Of a stretch of 64,000 nucleotides of DNA, positions 11,253 through 23,513 are shown in pieces. Source of the stretch: Amoeboaphelidium protococcarum (taxonomy: Eukaryota; Aphelidiomycota; Aphelidea); assembly GCA_023515745.1 (NCBI GenBank), contig JALECJ010000257.1, positions 2,296,687 to 2,360,686 of the forward strand, given 5' to 3'. A program made the translations under genes and the position numbers. The notes beneath the pieces are model-generated. The model worked only from the letters and a program-made list of their open reading frames with translations, made no database searches and was not told where the DNA came from. The number at the start of each line of letters is the position of its first letter. Positions within the stretch are counted from its first letter, which is position 1.

Positions 11253-12631
11253 ATGACAGTCAATGATCCTGTGAACCAAGTGGATGAAAGTGATGAGTAG
11301 ATTCTTCTTGTGGATGACATGTAGGTGTTGCGGAAGATGTTTTATGAGCGTCTCTTCCCGTCAGAGTGGATGCTGCAGTGGCTGAGTTATGGTGATCCTA
11401 CCATTTTACACAACAGAGAATGGTCGTACACTCTGACCGGTTCCAGTGGGGAAGAGATCTACGTGCGTTACCAGTCGTACATGACACACAGGGAGTTCCA
11501 CGCTGATCTGTGCAAGAAGAATCCGGCCAAGATTGACATTGGCGCCGTGTATTCCACCAAGCCGAAGAATAAGTCCATGACGAAGAGCTTTAAGCCGGTG
11601 CAGAGAGAGTTTGTCATTGATATCGATATGACGGATTATGATCAGGTGCGTTCATGCTGTTCCGGTGCTGACATTTGTCGAAAGTGTTGGACTCTCATGA
11701 CCGTCTCTATCAAGGTGATTGACGAGTGTCTCAGATCAGACTTTGGCTTCCAGTGTCTGTTATGGGTATACAGCGGTCGTAGAGGTGTTCACTTGTGGGT
11801 AGCTGATTAGCGTGCTCGTGTGATGAATGAAGAGAGCAGGCGTAGTGTTGTGTAGTATCTGGAAGTTGTGCGTGCCCTGAGTGGCGACGCGGCCAGTAAA
11901 ATGAGTTATCAGCATCCGCATATGTCGAGAAGTGCTGCCATAATAGACTAGTACTTTCGTGGTTACATGCTCGGACCCGATGCTCCAAAGTTGCCTCAAG
12001 ATATGTTGAAACTGGTGCCGCATGAGGCATTACGGTAGAAGTTGAGTGATCACTGGTCTCAATGCCACTCTGCTGCAGAGTAATGGAGAGTGTTGACAGA
12101 GTACGTTGGTGGAATGAAAGATAAGAAGTTGGATAACTGTGTTAGGAACATTTAATTCTTTTACATGTATCCTCGCCTAGATGCTCAGGTTAGTATGCAT
12201 TTGAATCACTTGCTCAAGAGCCCATTCTGTGTTCACCCCAAAACTGGTAAGATTTTACTATGCTTATGTTCGATTTTACAAATCATGGTTTTACGCTGAA
12301 CGTTATCAATAATTTGTAGGTAAAATTTGTGTTCCTATTGACGCGGTGGATGCCGACAAATTCAATCCTCTTACAGTGCCCACCTTGAATGGAGTCATAC
12401 AGGAGATGATGGCACATGACAGATCTGGCTCTTCCAATACTCAATTAAAAGGTAATATTGTGACTGTTAACAAGTATCTAAGGAATATATCTAATAAAAA
12501 TTGTATGTGTAGATTGGTAAAAGACGAGTTTGAAAGATTTCAGTGGTGTCATGAAGAGGTTCCGAGACAGTATTGATGCAGATTTGAAATCACACAACTC
12601 TAATTTCAACTCGTCTCAAATGGACTTTTGA
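11253..12631 (+). CDS. PRIM1: DNA primase small (catalytic) subunit, three exons
   Basis: Catalytic subunit of the polymerase alpha-primase complex, making RNA primers for replication. Exons are 11253-12246, 12320-12451 and 12513-12631, giving 414 residues (human PRIM1 has about 420). The catalytic DxD is in [11 protein letters not shown] (Asp near residues 122 and 124). A zinc-binding Cys cluster follows ([11 protein letters not shown]), then [12 protein letters not shown], the active-site loop of the family. The last exon encodes [14 protein letters not shown], typical of the C-terminus. Both introns (73 and 61 bp) end TGTAG, and phases match. MCB-like motifs occur upstream. Confidence 0.95.
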
Positions 12632-12859
12632 ACACTCAGAGACGCAAAGATACAAGTAGAGACTATTGACGTATATGCTCGTGTTATCAAAAGTTTTATA
12701 AATGAATAAGTGCGTACACAAAGTTGGTTTGCAGACTTTATTCATAATTTATCATCTCCCTCTTGATACCGAGTGATTTTCACGACGGCGTTTAAGCAAT
12801 ATTCATGCATTAGCATTATATAATTAAATACAGTAATTATAACTCACTTTGTCAACTGT

Positions 12860-15694
12860 TCATAGTAAATTGATATCAAAAGACAATCCAAGTTTTGCTA
12901 GTTACTTATTCACCGATATGGAACTCCATTGCTCGTTGGAGAGAGACAACTCACGAGGCTTCAGAACTGCCATTTGACTTGATACAGCGTTCAATAACCA
13001 ATAGATATCCTCATTAGCTCTAACATTAGTTATGCTTGTAAGATTGTCTGGGATTCGACAACTTTTCACATCGAGCTATTGTCCGATGGGATCATATATG
13101 CTCTCTCTGGATGCTGCATCTTATTGCATAACTTCATCAACACCGTCACCTTCTGCAATCAGTTAGTGTTAAACTTGCGTAATTGCCTACTGCCAGACTA
13201 TATCTTCTGTACTAATTTACTAGTCACCATCGCTGACTTGAGTTCCAAGCAGAGGCATGGCCAACGTTGCGCCTAATAAATTATCAAACTTCCTACTCTA
13301 GGTTGAGCGGTCATCGATTCCACTAATCTATTCACCAGATTATTAAAAGAGAGCCGGTGGCAGTCGTCTCTTAAGCCTATAAAGATCAGATAATGTATCG
13401 TACGACACAGTTTACCAGTCATACAACTCTTGAGGAGGTTTGAGCAAGAGCATTCCTTTAGATTTCAATCTATGACCACGATCCGACTCAATATAATCGC
13501 CATCTTCTGCATCACTATTCGAACTATAATCAGACTCATAAGCAGAAGTTTCGTCACTATCATCATATTCATCACTACGACGCCGTCTCTTGCTTCGATT
13601 TCTCTCTTTTCTTAACTGCAATCTAGTCTTGACAGGCTTAGGGAGTGGAGGTAATCTATCAATTTCCAGATCAGTGACCACATTAGGAACCTCTGGTGGT
13701 TTCTATTGCGCATACTCTGAGCCAAACTAACCACAATGTGCTCCGGACTTTACAACTTCGATTGCATCGCACAACTCTTCATTATCGTCGTCCACTTACA
13801 CATTTCTGTGCAATAAAAGCATACGATAGCATGTACTGCCATTTACCCGGCGACAGGCCACTTTCAATGTCTTTAAGAATCCATGCTACTCCAAGAGCTT
13901 AATGTTCCGCTCTAAAGTCTTGCGATCGACCTCAGCCTTATCCTTCTTATCCAGATAGATAAGTTGACTAAACTTTCTCAAAAAATAGATATCCAATTAC
14001 ACAATCGGTTCCTAATCCAAGATCGATAACAAAAGTTTCGATCTTGCCAAAGCTGTTAGATTGAGATTCTACTACTGTGGAAGAGCGACCGTATCAACCG
14101 AAGCTGTTTTAAGTTGAGGCACAGGAGATTAAGTAACTGATGACGGTGGAGTGACATCTTCTGTACGTATTGCTGAAGCAGTAGTAGATTAAGACTATTA
14201 CAGAATATCAGCGGCTGACTATAGATTTACGCCACCAACAGCAGAGACGCCAAAAGTCTATTCCTACGCATCTGCTACGTCCCGTATTATAGATGGGCAG
14301 TACATATTGGTCACGGTCAACTTCAAAGTCTTCTCCTTCTTATTAAATTCAATGGCACGATTGACACTAGGCATATGATACTGAGTGTAAGCATTAAAAG
14401 ACTTGCTATTTTACTTCTTTTTAAACTTGCCAGACTTCTAACTATTGCTAGAGTTGGATGATGTCGTACAGCATAATCTCTCCGCCATAGTGTTCAGAAC
14501 ACGGCCATTAAGATTACTCATCTATTTCCGGAGATCCTAAGTGGTGAGGCCAGTCTTGCTCCAAGCGATCACGTTAAACATTTAGTAATCAGACGCGAAT
14601 CCGTAAGTAAAAGTATTAGTGCAACCAACCACATCCTTGTCCAGGTCCATTAATTCGTCTTCGCCGGACGCCTAAACAATGTCGTCCTAAGCCTTAACTC
14701 TGAATGCTTTAGGATCTTCAGACACGGGATTGTATGGCTTAATTAGTCTGATGCATGTTGTAAGTTTACCACCACCACTGATAGTTTTAACATCCTACCC
14801 TTCTTCGCCTTGAGCTTCATCCTCAGGTTCTGAACTAAATCTTTATCCAGATGAAGACGCCTTTTAATCCGATTAATCAGGTAAGTTAGAATCATCAATC
14901 TCTGCATCAGCAGGTGAAAAGTCAATAAACAGCTTCTCAATGTATCCATTGTTTTTCAACCACTCTCTCCCTCGTTTATATTGACGGCTCTCTTGAACAT
15001 TGTCGATAGTGACCATACGACGCAGATCAGATAGAGTAAGAGTTCGATTCTTTGCCTGCTCTAGTGCCTTACATATCTATACTCTATACTCAATGCTGGT
15101 TCTATTAAGACCCTCTGCGCTCTTTTTACTTTCACTATCACCACCATTATCGGCAGCCGCAGCGTTTAATTCACCAGCATCATCATCTTCTTCATTAACA
15201 AATCGCTAATGATGGAGAATGATATTGTAGCTACTGCCGCTGACATTAGATCTACCATTACGTCTGAGGATAACACCATTCTCTAGAAGGAGCTTCGTGT
15301 AATAATTGAGAGATCGCGCGTCAATTGATAATTATTTACACAATTCAATCTGTGATATTCCACGCCATCGACGGCTAGCTACAACTTCCAATATCTGTGC
15401 GATTTTAGGTGTCAGCTACTCTGGCGTTAAAGCGGATTTATCAAGCATCCATTGACACCTGTCTTGATCATTCATTCGGACTATGGAAGACTATTAATCA
15501 CTGGCAAAGTCGCCGCTACCAACGCATGGAATTTTCACCAGAATATCATGCACAAATCTGGCCATCTGATCGCTAGACGAATCGACATCAGGCAGCTGCT
15601 TATTTACCAGCCGCAATAATTTCTTTACACTACATCCATCCGATCCTTCATATGCGAGTTCTTACAGAGCTATCTTGACAATCTATTCAATCAT
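12860..15694 (-). CDS. TFC3: TFIIIC B-block-binding large subunit
   Basis: Subunit of RNA polymerase III factor TFIIIC that recognises the B-block of tRNA genes. It is a single exon of 944 residues (yeast tau138 has about 1160). The N-terminus IVKIALQELAYEGSDGCSVKKLL is the winged-helix start typical of this family. A second winged-helix-like region covers about residues 100-160 (ISQIELCKQLSIDARSLNYY). The middle is acidic, Ser-rich and Gln-rich. A basic and acidic stretch near residues 680-745 (RKERNRSKRRRRS) could be a nuclear localisation signal. The identification rests on the N-terminus; the rest is fast evolving, as usual. Confidence 0.78.
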
Positions 15695-16066
15695 GACAGT
15701 CGTGTGTATATGATGAATTCGCTAGTTATAAGTTGTTACAGACCGAGCGAAGAAACGAAGGAGATGAATTCAGCGAAAACTTGAAAAATTCAAAACGCGA
15801 CCCCTAAAATTCACCATCTGTATATCCTTTGAGTACTTAATCTTTCATGGCTAACTATTTATGCATTATGAGTTAGGCTTTATTTTATATGTATTTTAAT
15901 TGAGTTTTTAGGCTGCAAAAATGATGATTTGCAACTTTAAAAGCCTATTTTGATAGCTGATCAGAGAACATATAAGATCTTCTCTCTGCTTTTTTCTGCG
16001 CCAACTCTAACTCGCGTTGAAACAATAAAATTTTGAAGGTCTGCAAGGTGTCATAACAGTGGTAAT
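15695..16066. other. Divergent intergenic spacer, TFIIIC to SLX4
   Basis: A 372-bp AT-rich region between two divergent starts. I see no gene, repeat or strong motif, apart from a single CTCGCGTTG near 16011-16019 that is only a weak match to the GCG-rich boxes seen in other promoters. Confidence 0.4.
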
Positions 16067-17827
16067 ATGCTCAAATCTAAGCTTAATTTGTCTACTAAAA
16101 GAATCGCTGATAAAATGAATCTCGCCGATGAGCTCTAAAGCGGTAATGGAGGGTCCAGCAATGACTAGAATGTAATCTGTCCTATATGCCAGGCTAATTT
16201 GTCTATATTTAAGTCCCAAATGGCCAGACAATACCATATTGAATCTTGCATGGAAAATAGTTAGGAGTAGTCTTAGATGTCTATGGTTTAATCAAATGAT
16301 GAAGCGGTTCAGTAGCGATGTATAGTTTGCAATATAGACTTGACAGGGTTCTCGGTTGTGGATCAAGAGCGGCATGTCAACGCATGTCTAGACTCAGAGC
16401 ATAGTAGCTATAACAGCATAGTGGAATCTTGCGAGACTGAAACTTAGATTCAGTAGACTGACTTGATTAGTAAAGTCACCTCTCTCGGCCAATGTCCTGT
16501 CTGTGCATTGGTATTTAACCTTTCTGGAGTTAAGCAGTCTGCCGTTAGTTCGAAAATTTAAAAGCATCTTAAAGATTGCGTCAACCGTAGTAAGTTATCT
16601 ATGGCTGAAGTGAAAAAGCTTGTTGAAGATGATACCAAAAGATTATCGGATATTGGACATGCCGCAAAGTAAGCTTCATTGTCATAAATGGCATAGAACA
16701 CGTCGACGCGCGCTGAAACGACACAGTAGAAACACAAACCAGTGCCTCAAAAGACTGTGGACTTGGTGCTTCCAGTGGATGCGAATAGCGCTTTAGATGA
16801 AGTTGATGAAGATTTCGACAACATGGAGTCGGTGTATAAGGTTTTCGTAAATAAGTCTACCTCTAATTCCAGGATTGATGATAATGATGATGCTTTGAAG
16901 ATGGTCCTTGAACAAACGCGTCCTACTAGACGAAAATCATCTCACAGTAAAGGACAGGTGAAAGATTAGGCTGCCACGTTTGATATAATGGCAATTGATG
17001 ATGCTAATTCTTTTATAATGGATAATGTTGGATCAGCTTAATAACCCAACTTGAAGAATACTGATTCTTCATCACAGCATTCCGCCCGCGCAAAGTAAGA
17101 TGAAACTTTATTTGAAGTTTCGAGGTAGATTGATCCTCTACAGGCGTTCCATTCAAAGTCTATTGAAGGCTGTTAGGCATCGTCTTAAAACGTTGTTCTT
17201 CAGTATAAAGCGGAGCTGGATAGCTTTACTTTTATTAATGACACTGTGAAGGAGTAAATTTCGCGGCGAACAGTTGCTGCTATCAGAGAGATTCATCACC
17301 TCGCAGAGTCTCATATGCTCGCTGTAAGTCCATCAATTGTAGAAGACTGCATGTCGTTTTGGTGATTTTTATGAATTGAGTGTAGATAAAAGAGTTGATT
17401 GGTAATACATCTAAAGTAGATATACAGTAATGTTAGAACGGTAGCATGCCAAATGTTAATCAAGGGATGACTTCCTAGGCGCCATAGTAATCCACATCAT
17501 CATCATCATCATCATAATCTGCTTCTGATCACGTCTGCGATCTGAAACAAACGATCGGGAATGCATTGCGCGATCATGTCAAACTATTTATAAAGTCTCA
17601 GAACGACCTGTATGAGAAGATTCTGACTTACTAGCAGCTGGAACTGAATGAATTGCACTAAAAGCTGGCTGATGGAAGTATCAAGTGCTCCAAGAAGGCT
17701 TTGCAATAGGCTTTAGACACAGAGGTATGTATTTGAGTATAACACGCGTCTACAAGTTACACCTTAATTCCGATTTGTGTAGGGAATTCATTATCATGAC
17801 TCTTCATTAAAGCCCAGACATAATTGA
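16067..17827 (+). CDS. SLX4: SLX4 structure-specific endonuclease scaffold, three exons
   Basis: Scaffold for the SLX1 nuclease in branched-DNA repair. Exons 16067-17323, 17386-17724 and 17783-17827 give 546 residues; introns of 62 and 58 bp end GTGTAG. Three C2HC fingers stand at the N-terminus, starting CPICQANL, CIVCNIDL and CPVCALVF; the second ends HVNACLD and looks like a UBZ4 ubiquitin-binding finger. The last 75 residues match the conserved SLX4 C-terminal domain that binds SLX1: LFIKSQNDLYEKILTYQQLE, then SIKCSKKALQQALDTEGI. The C-terminal domain makes the call. The start is the first ATG after an in-frame TGA. Confidence 0.85.
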
Positions 17828-18086
17828 ATAAATGTATTAATAGGCTTTTTAATTTTGAGACTATTGAGCAGAAATTTAAATTTGCTTCAAGGCTGTTGAT
17901 CTTCACGTTATTTGTGTAACCACGTTTTAGGTCATTCACCTGTATGATAGTGGCCTGCGCACGCTTCAGTAACAACAGGGGTTGAAGCTACAATAGATTT
18001 GCTCTTTTTCGCGTAAATTCTAAATTTTTATAAGCAGATCATTGTGAATCGTCATTATATCATATATAGTTAATAGCAAGTAATAA

Positions 18087-19691
18087 ATGGACCGTGATAG
18101 CACTCAGTCGGTATCAACCATCGCGTTTAATGAATTGAATAATACCGCTCTATCATCAATGATTGAAAATTCGGTGCAGTAATACCAAGATAGCAGTGGT
18201 GTCGTTGAAGTTTCGCAGATATTCTAAAATAACACCTAGACAGGCGATAATATCGCGATATAAGGCGCGAATTTGATGCTCAACGCGTCTCATGGGAGTA
18301 GTGTGCAGACTAGTAGCTCCCTGTCTGATGCCGCCTCTATCTTACTGCTACAATAAGACTCACATGCTATCGCTAATGGCACTGATCTTTTAATTTAGGC
18401 ATAGCAATAGTCAGCTGTATAAAATTTTAATGAGTAGCATCAGTAGATTTAATATCCACAGCAGACTCTTTAGGCAGAGATATCTCTGAATTCCTCTGTA
18501 TCATCATCTGATTAGCAGGCGATGCTGGATGCCTTAGGCGCGTTTGCAATGGCTCAATAGCAGGATGTCAATGCTCAGTTGAGAAATATGGAGCAGTAAT
18601 TATAGTAGACTTAACAGCTCGTGATGCAAGAGTAGCAGTAGTTTTAGTAATAGGTAATGCTGAATGACCTCGCTATGCAGATGCAGATATAGACACATAA
18701 TGAGCCTTCTATAATTCAAGAGTAGTAGCTTGCGTAGGCCCAGAATCTGTAGCAGTAGATTAATAGCCGCCAGTCTTTGTCATTATCGGATAATACCACG
18801 CTTTTGTAGAGTGGACAAGTTATATCTGTTTAATCACCACTGATCCGTTAATCTCAATAGTAAGCGGTACAGCTGATGGAAAATTCATTCAACTCGCAGA
18901 TATCAGTTGGGTCTCCATCGTCTCCATTTATTGTTGGTAGATAGTAGTCCTTGTTGTCATCACAATAAAGTGCGATCATTGATTTCAATTAAAGCATCGC
19001 AAGTAGTCACTAAAGTTCACTGCATGGTTTGGCGATTTCTAATGCACGCTCACGTACGCCTGCATCTGTAAAGAGTGTAGAAGAACTGCAGTTTGTCGGT
19101 GATTCTGAGTAAAACTACAGCTGGTAACAATTGGCTGGTATGACCAAAGACAATCTGATCAAAATGGTGCTCTAGTTGTAGAATTAATTGTCTGCTGGGC
19201 AACGCGAACCAAATTATAGAAGATCTTCAGAAGGCAATGAAATATCTTCGGTCCATAAGTGCTGCTGGCAAGGATGTAATCTGCTTTGCCCAACTGTAGG
19301 TGATTTACGCGAACACATAGTTGAAGTGCATATCGCGCCTGATGATAGCGGCAAATACATTTGTCATTGGGAGAACTGCTCCCGTAATAAGGAACCTTTC
19401 TAGAAGAGACTGCGCATTTTAAATCATATCGCGGTACATACCAAAGAGAAACCTTTCTGCTGTCCTGTGGAAGGATGTGGAAAGAGTTTTAGTCGGAAGG
19501 ATTCGCTCACTACACATTTGAAGACACATTCTGGGGTGAAAGAGTTTGTATGTCATGTTGAAGGATGCGGTAAGTCGTTCTATCATTAGAGGACTCTCCG
19601 CAAGCATTTACTTGGTCATCCACGAGAAATCGCGTCCTCAATGCCTTCTCAGTAAGGTGTTGATGCTGCTCAACAGGAATCATCACAGTGA
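18087..19691 (+). CDS. Gln-rich C2H2 zinc-finger transcription factor
   Basis: Predicted nuclear DNA-binding protein, 534 residues, one exon. Residues 1-385 are Ser/Gln-rich with many Gln runs, most written TAG or TAA, suggesting a transactivation region. Four C2H2 fingers occupy about residues 390-510. The first two have long loops (CCWQGC...HIVEVH and CHWENC...HIAVH), while fingers three and four are canonical ([19 protein letters not shown] and [19 protein letters not shown]), linked by TKEKPF-type linkers. The arrangement is like GLI/ZIC, Zap1 or Rim101 factors; the target cannot be inferred. Confidence 0.88.
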
Positions 19692-19890
19692 TAATAATGA
19701 TGATATTGATGATGATGAAGGCTATCATATCATTGCCAAACTAGGCAAGCTAGTAGAAGACAATAGATATACCAATGTTGGATATATGTTCATTATTTTT
19801 ATTTTACTCCATGTTCTTAGGTATTATAGCGCGTATCAAAGTTTTCCTTTACCACTAAATTACTTCCTTTTTTGAAGCCTTGTAACATTA

Positions 19891-20548
19891 ATGATAATGA
19901 AAACGCCGCTGGTACTGTCTGGATCATCCGGAGTGGGCAAATCTACTCTACTTAAGAAGCTATTTTTGGATTATCCAGAGAATTTTGGTTTCTCAGTATC
20001 TCGTATGACACGTATTTTTAACTTTCCATGATAATGTCCACAATGAATTTTGTGTAGATACAACGCGCAATCCTCGAGCTGGAGAACAAGATGGTGTGGA
20101 TTATCATTATGTCTCGGTGGAAAAATTTAAATAACTCATTACGGACAATCACTTTATAGAATATGCACAATTTGGCGGTAATTATTATGGTACATCTGTG
20201 AGTGCCGTTAACAGTGTGACCGAAAGCGGCAAGATTTGCATTCTCGACATTGATCGTCAAGGTGTTTAAAATGTGAAGCGGCTAATCGACAATCCGCAGA
20301 GTCAATTCAACTCTGCCAACTTCCTCTTCATTGCTCCACCATCTGTAGATGAGCTGGAGACTCGACTGAGATCGCGTGGCACCGAGAGTGAAGAAAGCGT
20401 TTAGAAGCGCATGTAATCAGTGAAAGATGACCTGGCCTACTCCAAACAGAAGAACGTTTACGATAAAATCATCGTTAACGACAATCTGGAACGCGCTTAT
20501 AACGAGTTTAAAACATACTTGGAGCAGACTTATGGTCTTAAAAAGTGA
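19891..20548 (+). CDS. GUK1: Guanylate kinase, two exons
   Basis: Cytosolic enzyme converting GMP and ATP to GDP and ADP. Exons 19891-20002 and 20058-20548 give 200 residues, the normal size. The P-loop [10 protein letters not shown] is at residues 9-18; [13 protein letters not shown] spans the splice junction and is the GMP-binding signature; YHYVS, YYGTS and CILDIDRQG follow. The 55-bp intron begins GTATGA and ends GTGTAG. An alternative start is the second ATG at 19897. The gene ends 48 bp from the convergent CDK7 stop. Confidence 0.95.
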
Positions 20549-20596
20549 TAGCGAGACATTTCTTGACTATAAATCGATATGAAGCTATTTCTTAAC

Positions 20597-21905
20597 TCAT
20601 TAGTCTCTCTTTTACTGCTTAGCCTTCTTCTTTCCAGTTTGAGCGGTGGTGGTGGAAACTGCACCTTTTCGTTTACCGCTAGTCTGATCAGATTCTTATT
20701 TAGATGCAGCGGTTGATGCAGCTTAAGTTTAACTTTTATTATCAACAGCCTGCTTAATCTTGGGCAAATTTTCTGGACTAGTAGGATAAGGTTCTTTCTA
20801 GAAATACTCATGCAACAACGCCTACAAATGCTAAATGGGTGAATAACGCGACTATTTTACATATATTTTACCTCTTTTGCTGATATTCTCTTTAGTGGAT
20901 AATAGCAAAACATTTGAGCCATAAGATCAAGAGTATCAGACGATGCGGCATTAAACAATTGGCGCAACTGAGGCTTTGGATACTTGGTAAGTTCCACATA
21001 ATTAGGCAACTGATCTAGTCCCTACATTATAGAAATTAGAGATTTTATCATTACCTCTAGTCCTACAGTTAAAAATTACCGGCCAATCGTTCTATGACGG
21101 TGTTCCTAAAGCACGAAATATCGTTTCCAACTGTTGAAGATCAGTGTCTCCCACTAGAAATGGAGTACGTAGCATAAGCTCAGCGAATATACACCCCATC
21201 GACCACATATCAACTTTATCGCCATAGTCACGCGCCCCGAACAAAATCTCTGGCGCTCTATACCATCTACATCATCAACGAAATCTTGTATTAATCACAA
21301 TGTATCAAGAGACATCACTGAACTTAATGTAAAACTCACCTGGTGACGACTTGAGTGGACATATTCCCAGTTGGTTCTCCATACGATCGCGCCAAACCAA
21401 AATCAGCAACTTTCAATAGACCGCTGGCTGATATGAGCATGTTATTTGGCTTCAAATCTCTGTGAATTATATAGTGCCGGTGTATATGCTCAACGCCTCT
21501 CAACATCATGCCCATGTGCGATTTTATATCAGCACTACTGAGCAGAGTAGACTTGTCCTTGATCAGAATCTCCAAATCATACGGCAAATACTCTAACACC
21601 AGATTGATGTTCCTACCATTAGTGTACACTGCCAGCAGCTTAACCACATTCTCGTGACTGAGTTCATTAAGAAACTTGATTTCTCTTATAGCAGACATAT
21701 CAAGACCATCTCTAAATTGTCCAATCTTAATCATCTTGACAGCCACCATTAAATTCTGATTAACTTTATCGGTACCGCTATGCACCACAGCATAGGTTCC
21801 CTCGCCAAGCTTATGCTTAATCTCAAACCTTTTCATCACCTTATCTGATGCAAAGTCTTTATTAATTAAGCTTTGCAAATACTGCGATCTGCTGCCGTCT
21901 GACAT
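20597..21905 (-). CDS. CDK7: CDK7-like cyclin-dependent kinase (CAK/TFIIH), four exons
   Basis: Ser/Thr kinase of the CDK-activating complex and TFIIH that phosphorylates CDKs and the RNA polymerase II tail. Exons (in transcription order) are 21905-21340, 21266-21080, 21021-20872 and 20821-20597, total 375 residues; introns of 73, 58 and 50 bp all end TGTAG. Motifs: glycine loop GEGTYAVV, catalytic [18 protein letters not shown]-loop [22 protein letters not shown] and RISAKEALLHEYF. The VVTRWYRAPE(L/I)LFGAR string and PTSPENLPK tail favour CDK7/Kin28 over CDK1/2, which carry PSTAIRE. A Lys/Gln/Thr-rich tail is extra. Confidence 0.92.
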
Positions 21906-22166
21906 GATGTTTATTACGCGGCGGTGGATTTAGAAGGCGGCAACGAGGAGTTTTAACAAGGATGCCGATAAGATTATGAACGATATGTAAAAGATATCCA
22001 AGAGTCTAGTTATAAAAATAAATGATACTTTAACTTTAAAGTTCATTATTTCATATAGTCCATCTGCCATTTGAGTAATTTAGAAAATATATATAACGCG
22101 CCCAACATAGACAAGTCATTTATCATCATTTGTTATATACTGAGCAACAATCGCCTTAATAGTGTA

Positions 22167-23045
22167 TCAGCATTAGGTGGTATTTCTCGACAATGCGTAT
22201 TCTACGATACAAAGTTCTTGCTCCGGCGTAACAATATACTGCGCTTCATCTCCAATATCATCCTGCTACTTCCGGGTGGTATAGAACATGTGAAGCGCGA
22301 AAGGTCTTCCATACTAATCTTCACAGACGGCAGGCGATTTACCTTCAATCAACTGTTGCTTGTGGTGAAAAAGGAAAACCTTCTTACCAACATCGACAGC
22401 CTACTTTTAAAACCAATGGCCAAAATCATAAAGACCCCATTCGCTCATCTACTGCGTGGACTGTATAAACGGCAAGTTCCTATGCACTTCAGTGTTGTAG
22501 GCTAGAAAATTCCATTCTGCAACGTCTTTAAAATTAGAGTTGAACTATCGCGGATTAATAGCAGCCATAGTGTACTGCGACTGACCGAAGAGTACCGCTA
22601 ATAGTTACATATCCCAACCATCACTAAGTATAAGGACGTCTACATCACAAACCACGGTAATCTTGCCCCTTGTTTCATTGGCGACCAGTTAGAAAAATTT
22701 TGGCAGAGGCTCACCGCCTTTGCCATTCTGAGGATACTATATCACACGAGCCCTATTGCCTACAGCTTTTATCACGCTATCGCGCTGCTCTTGAGTAGTT
22801 TCCATAGTGACAACATTATATCGAACACCTACGGTACAGGGGTCAGCATTAGCGGGCAGAGACTGATGGAGCTACAATGCATTTAGACACCTGATCAGCC
22901 ACTTTTAATTGTTATAATGCGAGATGTACACATCTATCAAAATCTTTGGCGATCCACTGCAGGTCATCGTTGTTTGATGTTGTTTGATCAATCCAACAAT
23001 TGGTTGGAGGTTCTCAGGCTTACTCACCCGCAACACTGACGCCAT
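22167..23045 (-). CDS. Putative GT-A fold glycosyltransferase
   Basis: Single-exon protein of 292 residues. Residues 38-60 (ILIDVYISHYNNQKWL) and the DxD-like motif CDVDVLILSDGWD (near residue 150) are what one expects of a GT-A nucleotide-sugar transferase, where the acidic motif holds the metal ion. No signal peptide or membrane anchor is visible, so it may be cytosolic or depend on partners. Donor and acceptor are unknown. The start ATG at 23045 precedes the first strand directly. Confidence in a real gene is high, in the function moderate. Confidence 0.6.
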
Positions 23046-23513
23046 GTTAAGGAGAAAACATATGATGCAGAAGGCAAATATATACTCTAATGGAGTTCTT
23101 TAGCCGATAAAAGTCATTGTAGGTTAAAAGCCTAAAAGTCATATCATAACGAGAGAGAGAGAGTTTAATCTTCCAGTAAATGGTTAACTGCATGCCATTG
23201 TTTAGTTGAACAAAGTCTTTGTAGTCATAGTAACAACTATCGCAAGATGTTGATCTTTGGCAAGTGCGTTTTGCCTGATAGAAAATGATCCAATAAGTTT
23301 AAAGTGTATCTAAAAGTCTAACTATGTTGTTTGTTTAGTCAATGTTGATTAAATCTTACCGAGATCACAAGCCATAAAGCTTCACCTGCTTATTCGCCTT
23401 TCATTCAGATTCCGGGTAGTTGTCGCGCGAATCTAAAGATGTTTATTCAGCAAGTTCTAAATATTGCCACTTTTAATCGCTATAAAACGAAAAAGTCAAT
23501 TATTAGTAGTTAG
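23046..23513. other. Divergent spacer with short (GA)n tract
   Basis: A 468-bp region between divergent genes. A (GA)7 microsatellite lies at 23151-23164. No gene or other clear motif seen. Confidence 0.45.

Noticed and set aside
22071-22505. Plus-strand 144-codon open frame
   Set aside because: It lacks an ATG start and is antisense to the well-supported glycosyltransferase-like gene.
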